Assembly: GCA_016744595.1 (NCBI GenBank)
Contig: JADGEB010000010.1
Location: 1-64,000, forward strand
DNA length: 64,000 nucleotides
Direction of reading: 5' to 3'
From: Desulfuromusa sp.
Lineage (GTDB): Bacteria > Desulfobacterota > Desulfuromonadia > Desulfuromonadales > Geopsychrobacteraceae
This document shows, piece after piece, positions 45,765 to 55,652 of the stretch. Every line of letters starts with the position of its first letter. Position 1 is the stretch's first letter. The notes under the pieces were generated by a model, which saw nothing but the letters and a program-made list of their open reading frames with translations, did no database searches and was not told the origin of the DNA. The position numbers were made by a program, and so were the translations under genes.

Positions 45765-47401
45765 AAGTCAACAATGTTACTGCGAATGACCTCCCATGGA
45801 AAATTATCTACGATGCCAGTCGTTGCACCATGTGTGGATCATGTGTCGCAACTTGTTCCTTTCGCGCCATCAAAATGAAAGTAGAACGGCGGCGGATGGT
45901 TTTTTCGGAAGGGGACTTTCCCGATCCAAAATCACGATTTTCAGCTGTCCCGGTCATAAGTCAGGTTGATTCAATTCGTGATTACTGCCGCGGCTGTGGC
46001 ATGTGCGAAAAAGTTTGTCCCAACGACGCTATTCGCCCAGAACGCAACCCCGACACACGCCATCCAATTATTACTCGCTGCATGGCTGGCGATTCGATTA
46101 AACGGGGCGGACGGAAAAACCTGGAAGGTTCCATCCGTACTTTGGACAGTATTCGCGTCGGACGAATTTCACAAATGACCGATCCGAGCCTGGATGCTCA
46201 GCGCCACACATTTGACCTGCTAGCGCCCTTTGGTCGAATTCTCCCTCCAGGAGAGCTTCCCTTTAGCCCCAGTCCTAACAAAAAAAGTGAGCTGATCACC
46301 AATAGCACCACTCCGCCGGTCAACTGGATATACCCTGTCATCATTGGTGATATGTCGATCGGTGCCCTCTCTTGGAGAATGTGGGAAGCAGTAGCGATGG
46401 CAACCGCTTATCTAAATGAAGAGTGCGGTATTCCGGTACGAATGAGTTCAGGCGAAGGAGGCCTTCCCAGGCGACTACTGAGATCCAAATATCTAAAATA
46501 CATGATCTTGCAAATTGCCTCTGGACATTTTGGTTGGAACCGGATTGCCACCAGCATGCCTGACATGATTGAAGATCCTGCGGGAATTCTGATCAAGATT
46601 GGCCAAGGAGCCAAACCCGGAGATGGTGGGCTGCTGCAAGCCGGAAAGGTCGCCGAGCATATCCAGGCGATCCGCGGAGTCCCAAAAACCGACTTACTCA
46701 GCCCGCCAAACCATCAGGGTCTTTACTCCATCGAAGAAAGTGTCCAGAAGATGTTTCTTTCGATGAATGCGGCATTTAAATTCCGCGTTCCAGTCGCCAT
46801 TAAAGTCGCCGCTTCAGCAACCAGCGTCAGCGTTTTTAACAACCTGGTGCGTGATCCTTATAATATCGTCGGCGGGTTCTTCCTTGACGGCATTGATGGC
46901 GGCACCGGTGCGGCACACGAAGTCAGTCTCGATCATACCGGCCACCCGATTGCCAGCAAACTGCGTGACTGCTACTTAGCTGCGGTTTCTCAGGGACGAC
47001 AAGGACAAATCCCCCTTTGGGCTGCTGGAGGACTAGGAAAAACTGGTGATTTAGCTGCAGACGCCTTCAAAATGATCTGCCTTGGTGCCAATGGTGTCTT
47101 CAGCGGCAAGCTGATTTTGCAGATGGCTGGCTGTGTTGGCAATGATATGGGTCGCTGCAATGCCTGCAACACCGGTCTTTGTCCGGTTGGCATCACCACC
47201 CAGGAATCACCACTGGTACGTCGTCTTGATCCAGAGAAAGTTGCTCAGAATATCGTCAATTACTTCCTCGCCATGGATCAGGAATTCAAAAAGCTAATGG
47301 CTCCCATTGGCAATTCGTCTCTTCCAGTTGGTCGGGCTGACGCCCTGATTTCAACAGATCAAGCAATCGCTGAACGACTGCAGATTCAACATGTGTGTTA
47401 A
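45752..47401 (+). CDS. Glutamate synthase FMN-binding subunit with N-terminal ferredoxin domain
   Basis: A 549-residue central subunit. The N-terminus has two 4Fe-4S motifs (CTMCGSCVATCSF and CRGCGMCEKVCPN). The FMN/glutamate synthase barrel follows, including RMSSGEGGLPRRLL, KPGDGGLLQAGKV, FLDGIDGGTGAAHEVSLDHT and the 3Fe-4S site GRCNACNTGLCPVGITTQ. It condenses ammonia with 2-oxoglutarate and reduces the imine to glutamate. GGAGGTG supports the ATG at 45752. Ferredoxin motifs at this end imply electrons arrive through iron-sulfur clusters. Confidence 0.93.
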   Translation: METIKVNNVTANDLPWKIIYDASRCTMCGSCVATCSFRAIKMKVERRRMVFSEGDFPDPKSRFSAVPVISQVDSIRDYCRGCGMCEKVCPNDAIRPERNPDTRHPIITRCMAGDSIKRGGRKNLEGSIRTLDSIRVGRISQMTDPSLDAQRHTFDLLAPFGRILPPGELPFSPSPNKKSELITNSTTPPVNWIYPVIIGDMSIGALSWRMWEAVAMATAYLNEECGIPVRMSSGEGGLPRRLLRSKYLKYMILQIASGHFGWNRIATSMPDMIEDPAGILIKIGQGAKPGDGGLLQAGKVAEHIQAIRGVPKTDLLSPPNHQGLYSIEESVQKMFLSMNAAFKFRVPVAIKVAASATSVSVFNNLVRDPYNIVGGFFLDGIDGGTGAAHEVSLDHTGHPIASKLRDCYLAAVSQGRQGQIPLWAAGGLGKTGDLAADAFKMICLGANGVFSGKLILQMAGCVGNDMGRCNACNTGLCPVGITTQESPLVRRLDPEKVAQNIVNYFLAMDQEFKKLMAPIGNSSLPVGRADALISTDQAIAERLQIQHVC

Positions 47402-47412
47402 GGAGATTTGAA

Positions 47413-49734
47413 ATGACAGCCAAAATATCCGGCTTTAATGATAGTAATATCCGCATTTCTACCCAGGAATTGCTGCAACAAATCTATGCTGCTTTGGATC
47501 AAGGTGAAACAGACTTTGAAGTTCTTTCATCTGGCCACCATGATATTGGCGGGCCGTTCTGGTCAGTAGAAGGTAAATCCCTGAAGTTCAGGGTTAAAAA
47601 CCCAGGCCAACGTGTCGGCGCATTTGGCTTGGAAGGAACCCAGATCATTGTTGAGGGGTCAACTCCAGCAGATGCCGGCTGGCTTAATGCTGGAGCAGAA
47701 CTGATCATCAAAGGGGATAGTGGTGATACCACTGCTCACTGTGCTGCGAGTGGAAAAATATTCGTTGCAGGCCGTGTCGGCACCCGTTCCGGATCATTGA
47801 TGAAACATGATCCAGCTTTCCCTGCTCCCGAATTTTGGGTATTAAAAAATACCGGATCCTTCTCCTTCGAGTTCATGGGGGGTGGAACTGCAATCGTCTG
47901 TGGCATTGATTGTGAAGATCGCGATTCGATCCTTGGTGATCGCAGCTGCATGGGAATGGTTGGTGGAACCATCTATGTCCGCGGTCCGATCAAAAACCTT
48001 CCAAGCGAAGTCTGGCTACTCGATCTCAATGAAGCAGATACCCAATTCTTAGCCAATGGACTGCCAGCTTTCCTGAAGAATATTGAACGATCTCAATATC
48101 TGGAACAACTAAGTGACTTCAGTCAGTGGCGCAAAATCACTGCTAAAAGCGATGAGGAACGTCGCCTTCACCGAAGTATGCGTCCCACAGTTCATGAGTT
48201 CCGGATGAATAAATGGGTTGGGGAAGGTGGAATTTTTGGTGGATTAATCAATGATGACTACACCCACGTTGCGGGACTAGTCAACATCGGAAAAGATCGC
48301 TTAAAAATTCCCCATTGGCAGAACAAAGCTTTTTGTGCACCTTGTGAATCTGCTTGTCCTTCATCTATTCCTACTCAGGATCGGATCAATTTGTTACGCC
48401 AGGGAAAGTATAAAGAAGCCATCGAGCTGGTTCTCAACTACTCCCCCTTCCCCGGCAGCGTTTGTGGTGAAGTTTGTCCAAACCCCTGTATGGATGCCTG
48501 TACCCGACAATTTATAGATCTTCCTGTCGCGATGCCAGAGCTTGGCAAACTCTCTTTAGAAGCTAAATCCCCTGCGCCAAAACCCGATTCAGGTAAAAAA
48601 GTTGCCATTATCGGTGGCGGGCCAGGAGGACTTTCTGCTGCCTGGCACCTGCGCCTGCTGGGTCATGCCCCAACAATCATTGAGGCAGGCAAAGAGGTCG
48701 GCGGAAAGTTACGTCAGGTCATCCCAACGGATCGGCTACCGGCGGATTCATTAAATACAGAGATCGACCGAATCAAAGAACTGGGTGTGGAAATAAAAAC
48801 CAACACTTCGGTTAATACCGAGACATTCAAACAGTTACAACAAGATTACGACTCCATCGTCATTGCCTCTGGTGCCCATACCCCGGTCGTCATTCCCTTT
48901 TCAGGTCATGAACGTCTAGTCAAAGGTCTTGAATTCCTCAAAGACTTCAACAACGGGAAAAATCCCTCTATTGGTGAAAAAGTTGTGGTTATTGGTGCTG
49001 GAAACGCAGGGATGGACGTCTGCCTTGGTGCTTACGCAATGGGAGCCAAACAAGTTACTGCCATCGATATTCAACGTCCAGCAGCATTTAAAAAAGAGAT
49101 CGACCATTTTGAAAGGCTTGGCGGCAAAATCGAGTGGCCGATTTTTACCGAAAAAGTTGACGCCTCTGGATTGCACAGCAAAGATGGACAGCTATTCGAA
49201 GCGGATACTGTCATTATCTCTATCGGTGAACGTCCAGATCTAAGCTACATCCCCCGTGAATGGTTAGATCAGCGCGGCATGGCAGCTATCGATGATTGCG
49301 GTCAACTTACCCAAGCAGCAGGGGTTTTTGCTATTGGTGATACCATCAAACCGGGACTTCTTACCCACGCGATCGGTCATGGGCGAGAAGCTGCCGAATA
49401 TATTGACAGTTTTCTGTCAGGAGAAAAATTGGTCGCTAAGCATAAGCCAGTGATGATTTCTCAGGAGTCTTTGAGTAAAGAATTTTTCCGCTCCCATAAT
49501 CGCAGTCGGTTTAATCTCACCGATGCCACCAAAGAAACAAATCGCTGCCTGTCTTGTGGCACCTGTCGTGATTGCAGTATGTGCCTAGAAGCCTGCCCCG
49601 AAGGAGCTATCCGTCGTGAAGAAAAAGAAGACGGAAGCTTCGAATATATCTCTGATGATCAATATTGTATCGGTTGCGGAATCTGCGCCGGAATGTGCCC
49701 CTGTGGTATTTGGGGAATGGAACAAGCCGTTTAA
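47413..49734 (+). CDS. Glutamate synthase GXGXG domain fused to GltD-like NAD(P)H/FAD oxidoreductase
   Basis: A 773-residue fusion of two parts normally on separate genes. The first 235 residues are the GltB C-terminal beta-helix (GXGXG) domain (VKNPGQRVGAFGLEGTQI and FMGGGTAIVCGIDCEDRDSI). Then come a GltD-type Fe-S region (CAPCESACPSSIPTQDRINL and GEVCPNPCMDACTRQF), an FAD fold (VAIIGGGPGGLSAAWHLRLL), an NAD(P) fold (VVVIGAGNAGMDVCLGAYAM) and a C-terminal pair of 4Fe-4S motifs (CLSCGTCRDCSMCLEACP and CIGCGICAGMCPCG). The start at 47413 follows AAGGAGA, 11 bases after the previous stop. It supplies reducing power to the FMN subunit. Confidence 0.93.
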   Translation: MTAKISGFNDSNIRISTQELLQQIYAALDQGETDFEVLSSGHHDIGGPFWSVEGKSLKFRVKNPGQRVGAFGLEGTQIIVEGSTPADAGWLNAGAELIIKGDSGDTTAHCAASGKIFVAGRVGTRSGSLMKHDPAFPAPEFWVLKNTGSFSFEFMGGGTAIVCGIDCEDRDSILGDRSCMGMVGGTIYVRGPIKNLPSEVWLLDLNEADTQFLANGLPAFLKNIERSQYLEQLSDFSQWRKITAKSDEERRLHRSMRPTVHEFRMNKWVGEGGIFGGLINDDYTHVAGLVNIGKDRLKIPHWQNKAFCAPCESACPSSIPTQDRINLLRQGKYKEAIELVLNYSPFPGSVCGEVCPNPCMDACTRQFIDLPVAMPELGKLSLEAKSPAPKPDSGKKVAIIGGGPGGLSAAWHLRLLGHAPTIIEAGKEVGGKLRQVIPTDRLPADSLNTEIDRIKELGVEIKTNTSVNTETFKQLQQDYDSIVIASGAHTPVVIPFSGHERLVKGLEFLKDFNNGKNPSIGEKVVVIGAGNAGMDVCLGAYAMGAKQVTAIDIQRPAAFKKEIDHFERLGGKIEWPIFTEKVDASGLHSKDGQLFEADTVIISIGERPDLSYIPREWLDQRGMAAIDDCGQLTQAAGVFAIGDTIKPGLLTHAIGHGREAAEYIDSFLSGEKLVAKHKPVMISQESLSKEFFRSHNRSRFNLTDATKETNRCLSCGTCRDCSMCLEACPEGAIRREEKEDGSFEYISDDQYCIGCGICAGMCPCGIWGMEQAV

Positions 49735-49769
49735 ATACCAAGCCAGAAAACAACGAAATATTTGGAAAA

Positions 49770-49798
49770 GGTCGCCCACCAACAGGCGACCCTTTTTT
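49770..49798 (+). terminator. Intrinsic terminator of the glutamate synthase operon
   Basis: GGTCGCC (49770-49776) and GGCGACC (49785-49791) form a 7-base stem around CACCAACA, followed by CTTTTTT. It lies 36 bases past the last stop. Confidence 0.9.
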
Positions 49799-49866
49799 GT
49801 TGTAAAGTTAATAGCTAAAATTCCATACCTCACCTAAATCATGTGAAACATAATTATTAAAAATCA

Positions 49867-49894
49867 TTGACATTATTCCCAGACAAGATAAGAT
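49867..49894 (+). promoter_or_regulatory. Putative sigma70 promoter of the first chemoreceptor
   Basis: TTGACA (49867-49872) and TAAGAT (49889-49894) are 16 bases apart and lie about 50 bases before the ATG at 49945. Confidence 0.5.
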
Positions 49895-49944
49895 ATGCTT
49901 CATGTTATGCCGTTAATCAATCATCTCATGGAGTATCTGAAATT

Positions 49945-51732
49945 ATGTCCCAGCCAAAAGCAATCGGCCTCAGTACCAAGCTCACCGGCGCAATCTGCAT
50001 TATTACTCTGATCAGTATTCTTCTGGTTCTCTTTACAGTTATCACCCTTAAAAACCAGAAAGATGATTCAACGGTGATCAATATTGCCGGACGGCAGCGA
50101 ATGCTCAGTCAGAAAATTTCCAAAGAAGCTTTATGCATCGAAGCCGGACTGGCGACTGAGGAATGTCGCAATGACCTAAATAAGACCTATACTCTATTTG
50201 ACAGCTCACTCAGGGGTCTGATTAACGGCAGCAGCAGCATGAACCTCCCACCAACCCGCGATCCGGAAATTCTTACCCAGATGCGTAAGGTTGAATCTCT
50301 CTGGAATGGTTTTTCGTCTCAAGTTCAGATCGTACTTAACCCCAACAGCAATAAAGATCAAATAGACCAAGCGACCCATGAAATTTTGGCTAGAAATATC
50401 CCCTTGTTACAAGAAATGAATAAAGCTGTTGGTATGTATGCAGCACAATCACAGAGTAAAATTGCAAGATTAACCACCTCCCTCTATATTAGTGGCATCA
50501 TTGTCATCATCATAACATTTTTGGTCTGGTTGCTGATTAACCGAAAGATTGTTCGTCCATTAGTTGCAGTAGTCAAGATGGTAAATGGAATGAATAATGG
50601 CGATCTTGATAGCCGCCTGAACCAAAATCCAAGTGATGAAATAGGTCAATTGGCCTGTGACATGGATCAGTTTGCCGACAGACTTAAAAATGACATCCTG
50701 ACTGCATTTAAACGCCTGGCAGAAGGAGACTTTACCTTTAAAGCAGAAGGATTGATTGCAAAACCTTTGGCCGATACAAATCAAGCTATTTCAGAGATCA
50801 TTCAGAATGTATTGCAATCAAGTCAGAAAATTGCAGCTGACACATTACAGGTTTCGGGAACTAGCACATCACTCGCAGACGGAGCTACCAAGCAAGCGGC
50901 TGCGTTGGAAGAAATCTCGGCCTCAATGCAAGAGATGAATGAGCAAACAGCCAGTAACACACGCAATGCTGAGCAGGTAAATCAACTGTCATCTGCAGCT
51001 AAACAATCGGCTGAAAAGGGTGATCAGCACATGCAAGCGATGGTCGAAGCTATGACCGAAATCAATGAGGCAGGACAGAATATCAGTAAAATCATCAAGG
51101 TCATTGATGAAATTGCTTTCCAAACCAACCTGTTGGCTCTTAATGCTGCCGTAGAAGCAGCCCGAGCCGGACAACATGGCAAAGGATTTGCCGTGGTTGC
51201 AGAAGAGGTTCGCAATCTGGCAGCAAGAAGCGCCAAGGCGGCCAGCGAGACAACTTCCCTTATCCAGGGATCAGTGGAAAAAACTAAAAATGGAGCTCAG
51301 ATTGCCGATCAGACCGCCGCAGCCCTTAAAGAGATTTATCAGGGAGTGGTTCAGGTTTCTGATCTGGTTGATGAAATTGCGGCAGCCAGTAATGAACAGG
51401 CTCTGGGAGTCGCTCAAGCCAATGAGGGCCTTGCCCAACTCAGCTCAGTTAACCAGAGCTCAACCGCCAGTGCCGAAGAAACGGCTGCTGTTGCTGAAGA
51501 GCTCTCGGCTCAAACCAGTTTTCTACAACAAATGTTGGAGCGTTTCAAAATTATCGGTGCTTCCTATCGTGGCAAACCTATACAACCGCAGAAAACAATA
51601 TCCAGGAGTCAACCAGTAACGGCGCCACAGCAACGACAGCCGAGTCCACAATTAACAGCAAATGAACCCTGGGGCGGGGCAGTACCAGCAAAAGTCATTC
51701 AGTTGGATGATGATGATTTTGGCAAATATTAA
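49945..51732 (+). CDS. Methyl-accepting chemotaxis protein with PilJ-type periplasmic domain
   Basis: A 595-residue receptor. Transmembrane helices lie at about 15-37 and 176-196. The periplasmic part carries [20 protein letters not shown], the type IV pili methyl-accepting transducer (PilJ) motif, which resembles the nitrate-sensor P-box of NarX/NarQ. HAMP, methylation helices and the signalling hairpin [20 protein letters not shown] follow. The ATG at 49945 gives a normal short N-terminus; an earlier in-frame start overlaps the promoter. It is separated from the che cluster by 4 kb of unrelated genes. Confidence 0.9.
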   Translation: MSQPKAIGLSTKLTGAICIITLISILLVLFTVITLKNQKDDSTVINIAGRQRMLSQKISKEALCIEAGLATEECRNDLNKTYTLFDSSLRGLINGSSSMNLPPTRDPEILTQMRKVESLWNGFSSQVQIVLNPNSNKDQIDQATHEILARNIPLLQEMNKAVGMYAAQSQSKIARLTTSLYISGIIVIIITFLVWLLINRKIVRPLVAVVKMVNGMNNGDLDSRLNQNPSDEIGQLACDMDQFADRLKNDILTAFKRLAEGDFTFKAEGLIAKPLADTNQAISEIIQNVLQSSQKIAADTLQVSGTSTSLADGATKQAAALEEISASMQEMNEQTASNTRNAEQVNQLSSAAKQSAEKGDQHMQAMVEAMTEINEAGQNISKIIKVIDEIAFQTNLLALNAAVEAARAGQHGKGFAVVAEEVRNLAARSAKAASETTSLIQGSVEKTKNGAQIADQTAAALKEIYQGVVQVSDLVDEIAAASNEQALGVAQANEGLAQLSSVNQSSTASAEETAAVAEELSAQTSFLQQMLERFKIIGASYRGKPIQPQKTISRSQPVTAPQQRQPSPQLTANEPWGGAVPAKVIQLDDDDFGKY

Positions 51733-51756
51733 AGTTTCAATGTCCTAAATTCGGCG

Positions 51757-51806
51757 GCAGGAATTCTGAGGATTATGTACTTGATACATGTCCTCAAAAT
51801 TCCTGC
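51757..51806. terminator. Hairpin between convergent chemoreceptor and glycosyltransferase genes
   Basis: GCAGGAATT...TGAGGA (51757-51772) pairs with TCCTCA...AATTCCTGC (51791-51806) with ATGTAC-like inner pairing. It is a long, slightly imperfect stem with AT-rich flanks, suitable as a bidirectional terminator. Confidence 0.7.
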
Positions 51807-51813
51807 TCTCAAA

Positions 51814-53064
51814 TTATTTCTGTCGCACTCCCTGTAATTTTTCCAACAACTTCAACTGATCAACGTCCTTTTCAACCCCAGGATATCCTCCCCAATTTAG
51901 CAGCTCTGCAACAATTTTCTCAGCTGAAGAGATCGAATTAATCTCAATACGGGTCAACAACTGACGGGTACGCAAAGCATCAAACCAGTGATAAAAAGCG
52001 ATTAGTCGCTGTGCCCTGGATGAATGGTTGTCTTGGAACTTTTCCCAGGTCTTGGCAAAATTCAGCTCAGTCAAAAACTCATCTAATTTCGGAGACATAT
52101 TGAGTGCTTGCAAACTTATTTGATCGATAGGATGATCCCATTGACAACCAATCAACTCAAACCACTCTTTCAGAATTTTAAAACCAACAACAGAAACAAA
52201 ATGGAACAAATCTGCCCCCTCTTCCACCTGTTTTTGAACTGCCTTGCCGGTTCCAAATGGAACCCGGTTGGAGAAACGGGACGAAGGTTGTACTATTGTT
52301 CCACTGACCATTCCAATTCCAGATGTTTTTGTCAGTTGTTGAAGAAAATAAAAATCCTCCCCCCCACAGCGTCGATTCATCCCCCCGGCTTTAACATAAG
52401 CAGAAGCCAAACAAACAAACGTACTACCAATACTATGGTAAGCATAAGGAGAACCTGCCAGCTGCAATCCGAAAATATAGCTGCGCAGATAAAGCTCATA
52501 GTGACGGATAGCAACTTCCTGCTTTGGATCTGATACAGGTTGATGCCGGAAAGGAATTACCGCCGCACCTTCCTTACTCATCGTAAAATGGTCAAAAATA
52601 GTTGCAAGATAATTTTGGTCAACGAGAGTATCAGCATCCAATGAAACCAACAGAGGATTAGCTTTCCAGTTAAGAGCCTGCAAACTTGCATCAAAACCAA
52701 TTTTTCTTGCCAATCCAACACCATCTTTAGCTGGAAGCTCCAGGCCAGAGGAGCTGACATCGATCCAGGCGAGGTTGAGTTGCGGATAGGGATTCGACCT
52801 CAACCAGTCGATAGTCGCTTGGTTATCAGCAAGCTGATCGGCCAAAATATCAATTCGGTTATTTACCACGATGATCACCAGTGTCTGCACAAGATATTCG
52901 CTAGAATTCAGGCAAAGACTGTCAAGCGTTGCGGGCAGGTTTTCTCTCTCGATCAAGGCAGGGATGATAATTGCAGCTGAGAAGTCAATTCGACTTGCGC
53001 CTTTGATCTGCCAAGGAAAGAGAGTGGCTCGACTATTGAGATATTTTTGTAGCTGTCTGTCCAA
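51814..53064 (-). CDS. Family 2-type glycosyltransferase
   Basis: A 416-residue GT-A-fold protein. The N-terminal domain opens with FSAAIIIPALIERENLPATL, the first strand of GT2 enzymes. The metal-binding DxD is in LLVSLDADTLVDQNYL. The region MNRRCGGEDFYFLQQL resembles the acceptor-side GGEDF/ED motif of GT2 enzymes. No transmembrane helix is obvious. It lies 41 bases downstream of miaA on the same strand. Donor and acceptor cannot be read from the sequence. Confidence 0.8.
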   Translation of the reverse strand: MDRQLQKYLNSRATLFPWQIKGASRIDFSAAIIIPALIERENLPATLDSLCLNSSEYLVQTLVIIVVNNRIDILADQLADNQATIDWLRSNPYPQLNLAWIDVSSSGLELPAKDGVGLARKIGFDASLQALNWKANPLLVSLDADTLVDQNYLATIFDHFTMSKEGAAVIPFRHQPVSDPKQEVAIRHYELYLRSYIFGLQLAGSPYAYHSIGSTFVCLASAYVKAGGMNRRCGGEDFYFLQQLTKTSGIGMVSGTIVQPSSRFSNRVPFGTGKAVQKQVEEGADLFHFVSVVGFKILKEWFELIGCQWDHPIDQISLQALNMSPKLDEFLTELNFAKTWEKFQDNHSSRAQRLIAFYHWFDALRTRQLLTRIEINSISSAEKIVAELLNWGGYPGVEKDVDQLKLLEKLQGVRQK

Positions 53065-53105
53065 AAAGAAAATCCAAACCCGGCGAATAAAGAATACTCC
53101 CCGTT

Positions 53106-54011
53106 TTATCGCCTTGCCATCAGCTCACACAACTCTCCAAAAACATCCCCTTCCCCATCCAGCCAACAAATTTCCATTCCCCGCTTTTCCATCCGCCGGA
53201 AAAATGTCTCCTGTCGCTTGGCAAACTGACCAATAGCACTCCGCAACTTCTGTCCCATATCGTTACGATTCAATTTACCCTGTAGATACTGAGCAATCAA
53301 TCGATACTCCAGACCATAAAATTCCAGCTTTTCCCAGGCAACCCCAGCATCATACAATTGCTGAACTTCATCAATCATCCCCGCTTCAAAACGCTCTCGC
53401 AACCGCACCACTATCCGATTTCGCAAAATCTCACGTGGCCACTTAATCCCAAAAATCAGAGGAGAAATTTCAGGCAAGGGGGGTAAATCTTTTGTTACAG
53501 CTTGTTCACCCACCGCAATTTCTATTGCCCGGATCAGTCGCTCTCGCTGTTCCAAATCAGTTCGGTTATGCTGATCAGGTTTAAGTTGCAGCAACTTCTG
53601 TTGCAGTGCATTATCACTGAAAAGTTCCAATTCATCCCTCAGTTGTTGATTTGCTGGGACAGCGACCAAGCGATAGCCACTGAGAACCGCATCAAGATAC
53701 ATACCTGTACCGCCACAGATAATCGGTAATCTCTGCCGCTGCCAGATCGTTTCTATACTCTCAAAGCAATCGCGCTGAAATTGGAAAACATTGTACTCAC
53801 TCCCCGGCTCGGCAATATCAATCAGATGGTAAGGAACATCCCCATATTCGTGCAGATCCTTCCCTGTCCCCAGATCCATCCCGCGATAAACCTGACGCGA
53901 ATCGGCTGAGATTATTTCTCCATCAAGATGGGTCGCAGCTTTAACTGCCAAGCCAGTCTTGCCCCCAGCAGTTGCCCCTAGAATAACTAGCAAATTATAT
54001 GTGTTTTCCAC
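53106..54011 (-). CDS. miaA: tRNA dimethylallyltransferase MiaA (divergent GTGKD-type paralog)
   Basis: A 301-residue prenyltransferase that adds dimethylallyl to A37 of tRNAs reading UNN codons. P-loop GATAGGKTGLAV, ADSRQVYRGMDLGTGKD, and YHLIDIAEPGSEYNVFQFQ are conserved. The segment is GTGKDLHEYGDVPYHLID rather than the usual GTAKP-VPHHLID form, which I associate with a second MiaA clade seen in Bacteroidetes. I chose the GTG at 54011 (preceded by GGGAGG), because upstream in-frame sequence does not look coding. It diverges from pcnB and is followed by the glycosyltransferase gene. Confidence 0.88.
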   Translation of the reverse strand: MENTYNLLVILGATAGGKTGLAVKAATHLDGEIISADSRQVYRGMDLGTGKDLHEYGDVPYHLIDIAEPGSEYNVFQFQRDCFESIETIWQRQRLPIICGGTGMYLDAVLSGYRLVAVPANQQLRDELELFSDNALQQKLLQLKPDQHNRTDLEQRERLIRAIEIAVGEQAVTKDLPPLPEISPLIFGIKWPREILRNRIVVRLRERFEAGMIDEVQQLYDAGVAWEKLEFYGLEYRLIAQYLQGKLNRNDMGQKLRSAIGQFAKRQETFFRRMEKRGMEICWLDGEGDVFGELCELMARR

Positions 54012-54145
54012 TAACTTCAGCCTCCCTGCCACACATTCATATTCTTTTTCTTCAGAACCATTATATGATAATCTTACATAACCTACTAAGAAGACTAAGC
54101 AAAAACTTTGCAGCATATATCATAGTGTTTTTTAAAGGGTGAAAG

Positions 54146-54218
54146 CATACATACTGTATGTCGAGAGCTCGAAAAACATGGTGCAATACCATGGGGCGGA
54201 CTTTTTGCGACGCCATCA
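54146..54218. repeat. Small inverted repeats in the miaA-pcnB divergent region
   Basis: CATAC...GTATG (54146-54160) and CATGGT...ACCATG (54177-54193) are short palindromes, followed by GACTTTTTGCGACGCCATCA (54199-54218). That last sequence resembles the right arm of the inverted repeat at 17111-17171, suggesting a dispersed family. Confidence 0.4.
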
Positions 54219-54268
54219 TCATATTCTGCTATAGTCCAACTGATTTCAACCCCATTTTTAGAGTGACC

Positions 54269-55510
54269 ATGAACGAAAATAAAACCACCATCATCCCTCG
54301 CAGTCAACATTGTATCTCCCGTAAACAGATCGATACTGACACGTTAAAGGTTCTGCATCGTTTGCATCGGCATGGCTATAAAGGCTATTTGGTCGGCGGT
54401 AGTGTTCGCGACCTGCTGCTGGGTCGACAACCGAAGGATTTTGATATCGGCACAGATGCCACTCCAAACCAGATACGCAAGCTATTCCGTAACAGCTTTC
54501 TGGTTGGTCGCCGGTTTCGACTGGCACACATACGTTTTGCCGGAAATAAAGTCATTGAAGTTGCAACCTTTCGACGTCACCCAAAAGAGGATGAACTCCC
54601 AGACAACCCAGATGACCACTTCCATTTTGTCCAGAACGTTTTTGGCTCTCCCGGTGAAGATGCCGCACGACGTGACTTCACTATCAATGCTCTGTTTTAC
54701 AATATTGCCGATTTTTCGGTAATCGACTATCTGGGTGGAGTGGAAGATTTAAGCAGGAAACAGTTGCGCATGATTGGCGATCCACAAATTCGATTTATTG
54801 AAGATCCAGTTCGAATGTTACGGGCAGTTGAATTCTCTGCCAGACTCAACTTCACCATCGAAGCCGATATCTATTCCGCTATTAAGGAGCATAAAGAACT
54901 GCTGGCAACAGCTGCACCGGCTCGGGTGCGCGAAGAAATTATGGAATTATTTCGACATAAAATTTCAGGGCCAGTTTTAAAACATTGCCGTGAATTAGAA
55001 ATGTTACCACACCTTCTAGCTGGCTATCCAGGGACAGATGAAAGTATTGAGCTGCTAGCAAAGATTGATCAAAGAACAGCCACTGGAACACCTATTGAAG
55101 AGAGTTTTGCCATCGCCGCACTTTACCTACGACTATTCATGGACAGTTGCCCACCATCCCCAAAAACCAATTTCAGCACAGCCCTGCACCAAGCAAATGA
55201 GATCATTGTTTCCCACTGTCGTTACTTCAGTATTGCCAGCGGTATCCGTCACCAAGCAAGAGAACTATTGATTGGCTGTTTTCGCCTGGCGAGGGGGCGC
55301 GGTTTTAAGGCAGAAAAACGTTTTCTACAGCATCCTCTAACACCTAACGCACTAGAGCTGTTTACCCTCTGGGCTAAGGTTCGACCAGAATTCGCTCCCC
55401 GGGCTGAAAACTGGAGCAAAGCCATCCATAGTTCCAGCATTGAAACAAATACACCGCACCAACCCCGAAAACGGTTTCGGAAAAAGAAGCCTCGTAAGAA
55501 CTCCGCATAA
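54269..55510 (+). CDS. pcnB: Poly(A) polymerase I / tRNA nucleotidyltransferase family protein (PcnB-like)
   Basis: A 413-residue class II nucleotidyltransferase. The catalytic head has GYLVGGSVRDLLLGRQPKDF with D in DFDIGTDATP. The following LVGRRFRLAHIRF, ARRDFTINALFYNIADF and RFIEDPVRMLRAVEFSARL are the PcnB signatures. The C-terminus is strongly basic (RKRFRKKKPRKNSA), which is characteristic of PAP rather than CCA-adding enzymes. It polyadenylates RNA 3' ends to promote decay. I chose the ATG at 54269 (MNENKTTIIPRS) rather than an earlier start over the repeats. Confidence 0.88.
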   Translation: MNENKTTIIPRSQHCISRKQIDTDTLKVLHRLHRHGYKGYLVGGSVRDLLLGRQPKDFDIGTDATPNQIRKLFRNSFLVGRRFRLAHIRFAGNKVIEVATFRRHPKEDELPDNPDDHFHFVQNVFGSPGEDAARRDFTINALFYNIADFSVIDYLGGVEDLSRKQLRMIGDPQIRFIEDPVRMLRAVEFSARLNFTIEADIYSAIKEHKELLATAAPARVREEIMELFRHKISGPVLKHCRELEMLPHLLAGYPGTDESIELLAKIDQRTATGTPIEESFAIAALYLRLFMDSCPPSPKTNFSTALHQANEIIVSHCRYFSIASGIRHQARELLIGCFRLARGRGFKAEKRFLQHPLTPNALELFTLWAKVRPEFAPRAENWSKAIHSSSIETNTPHQPRKRFRKKKPRKNSA

Positions 55511-55652
55511 ATCAGCTCACATTCAGATATCCGCATTTTACATTAAATGACTCAAATTAAAGTATTGCCATTCCCTACTCCCTCTGTTAAGATCCTTGTC
55601 CACACACGCAACCTACCTTATTTAGAATTTTTTACACCCTCAAGAGGCCATT

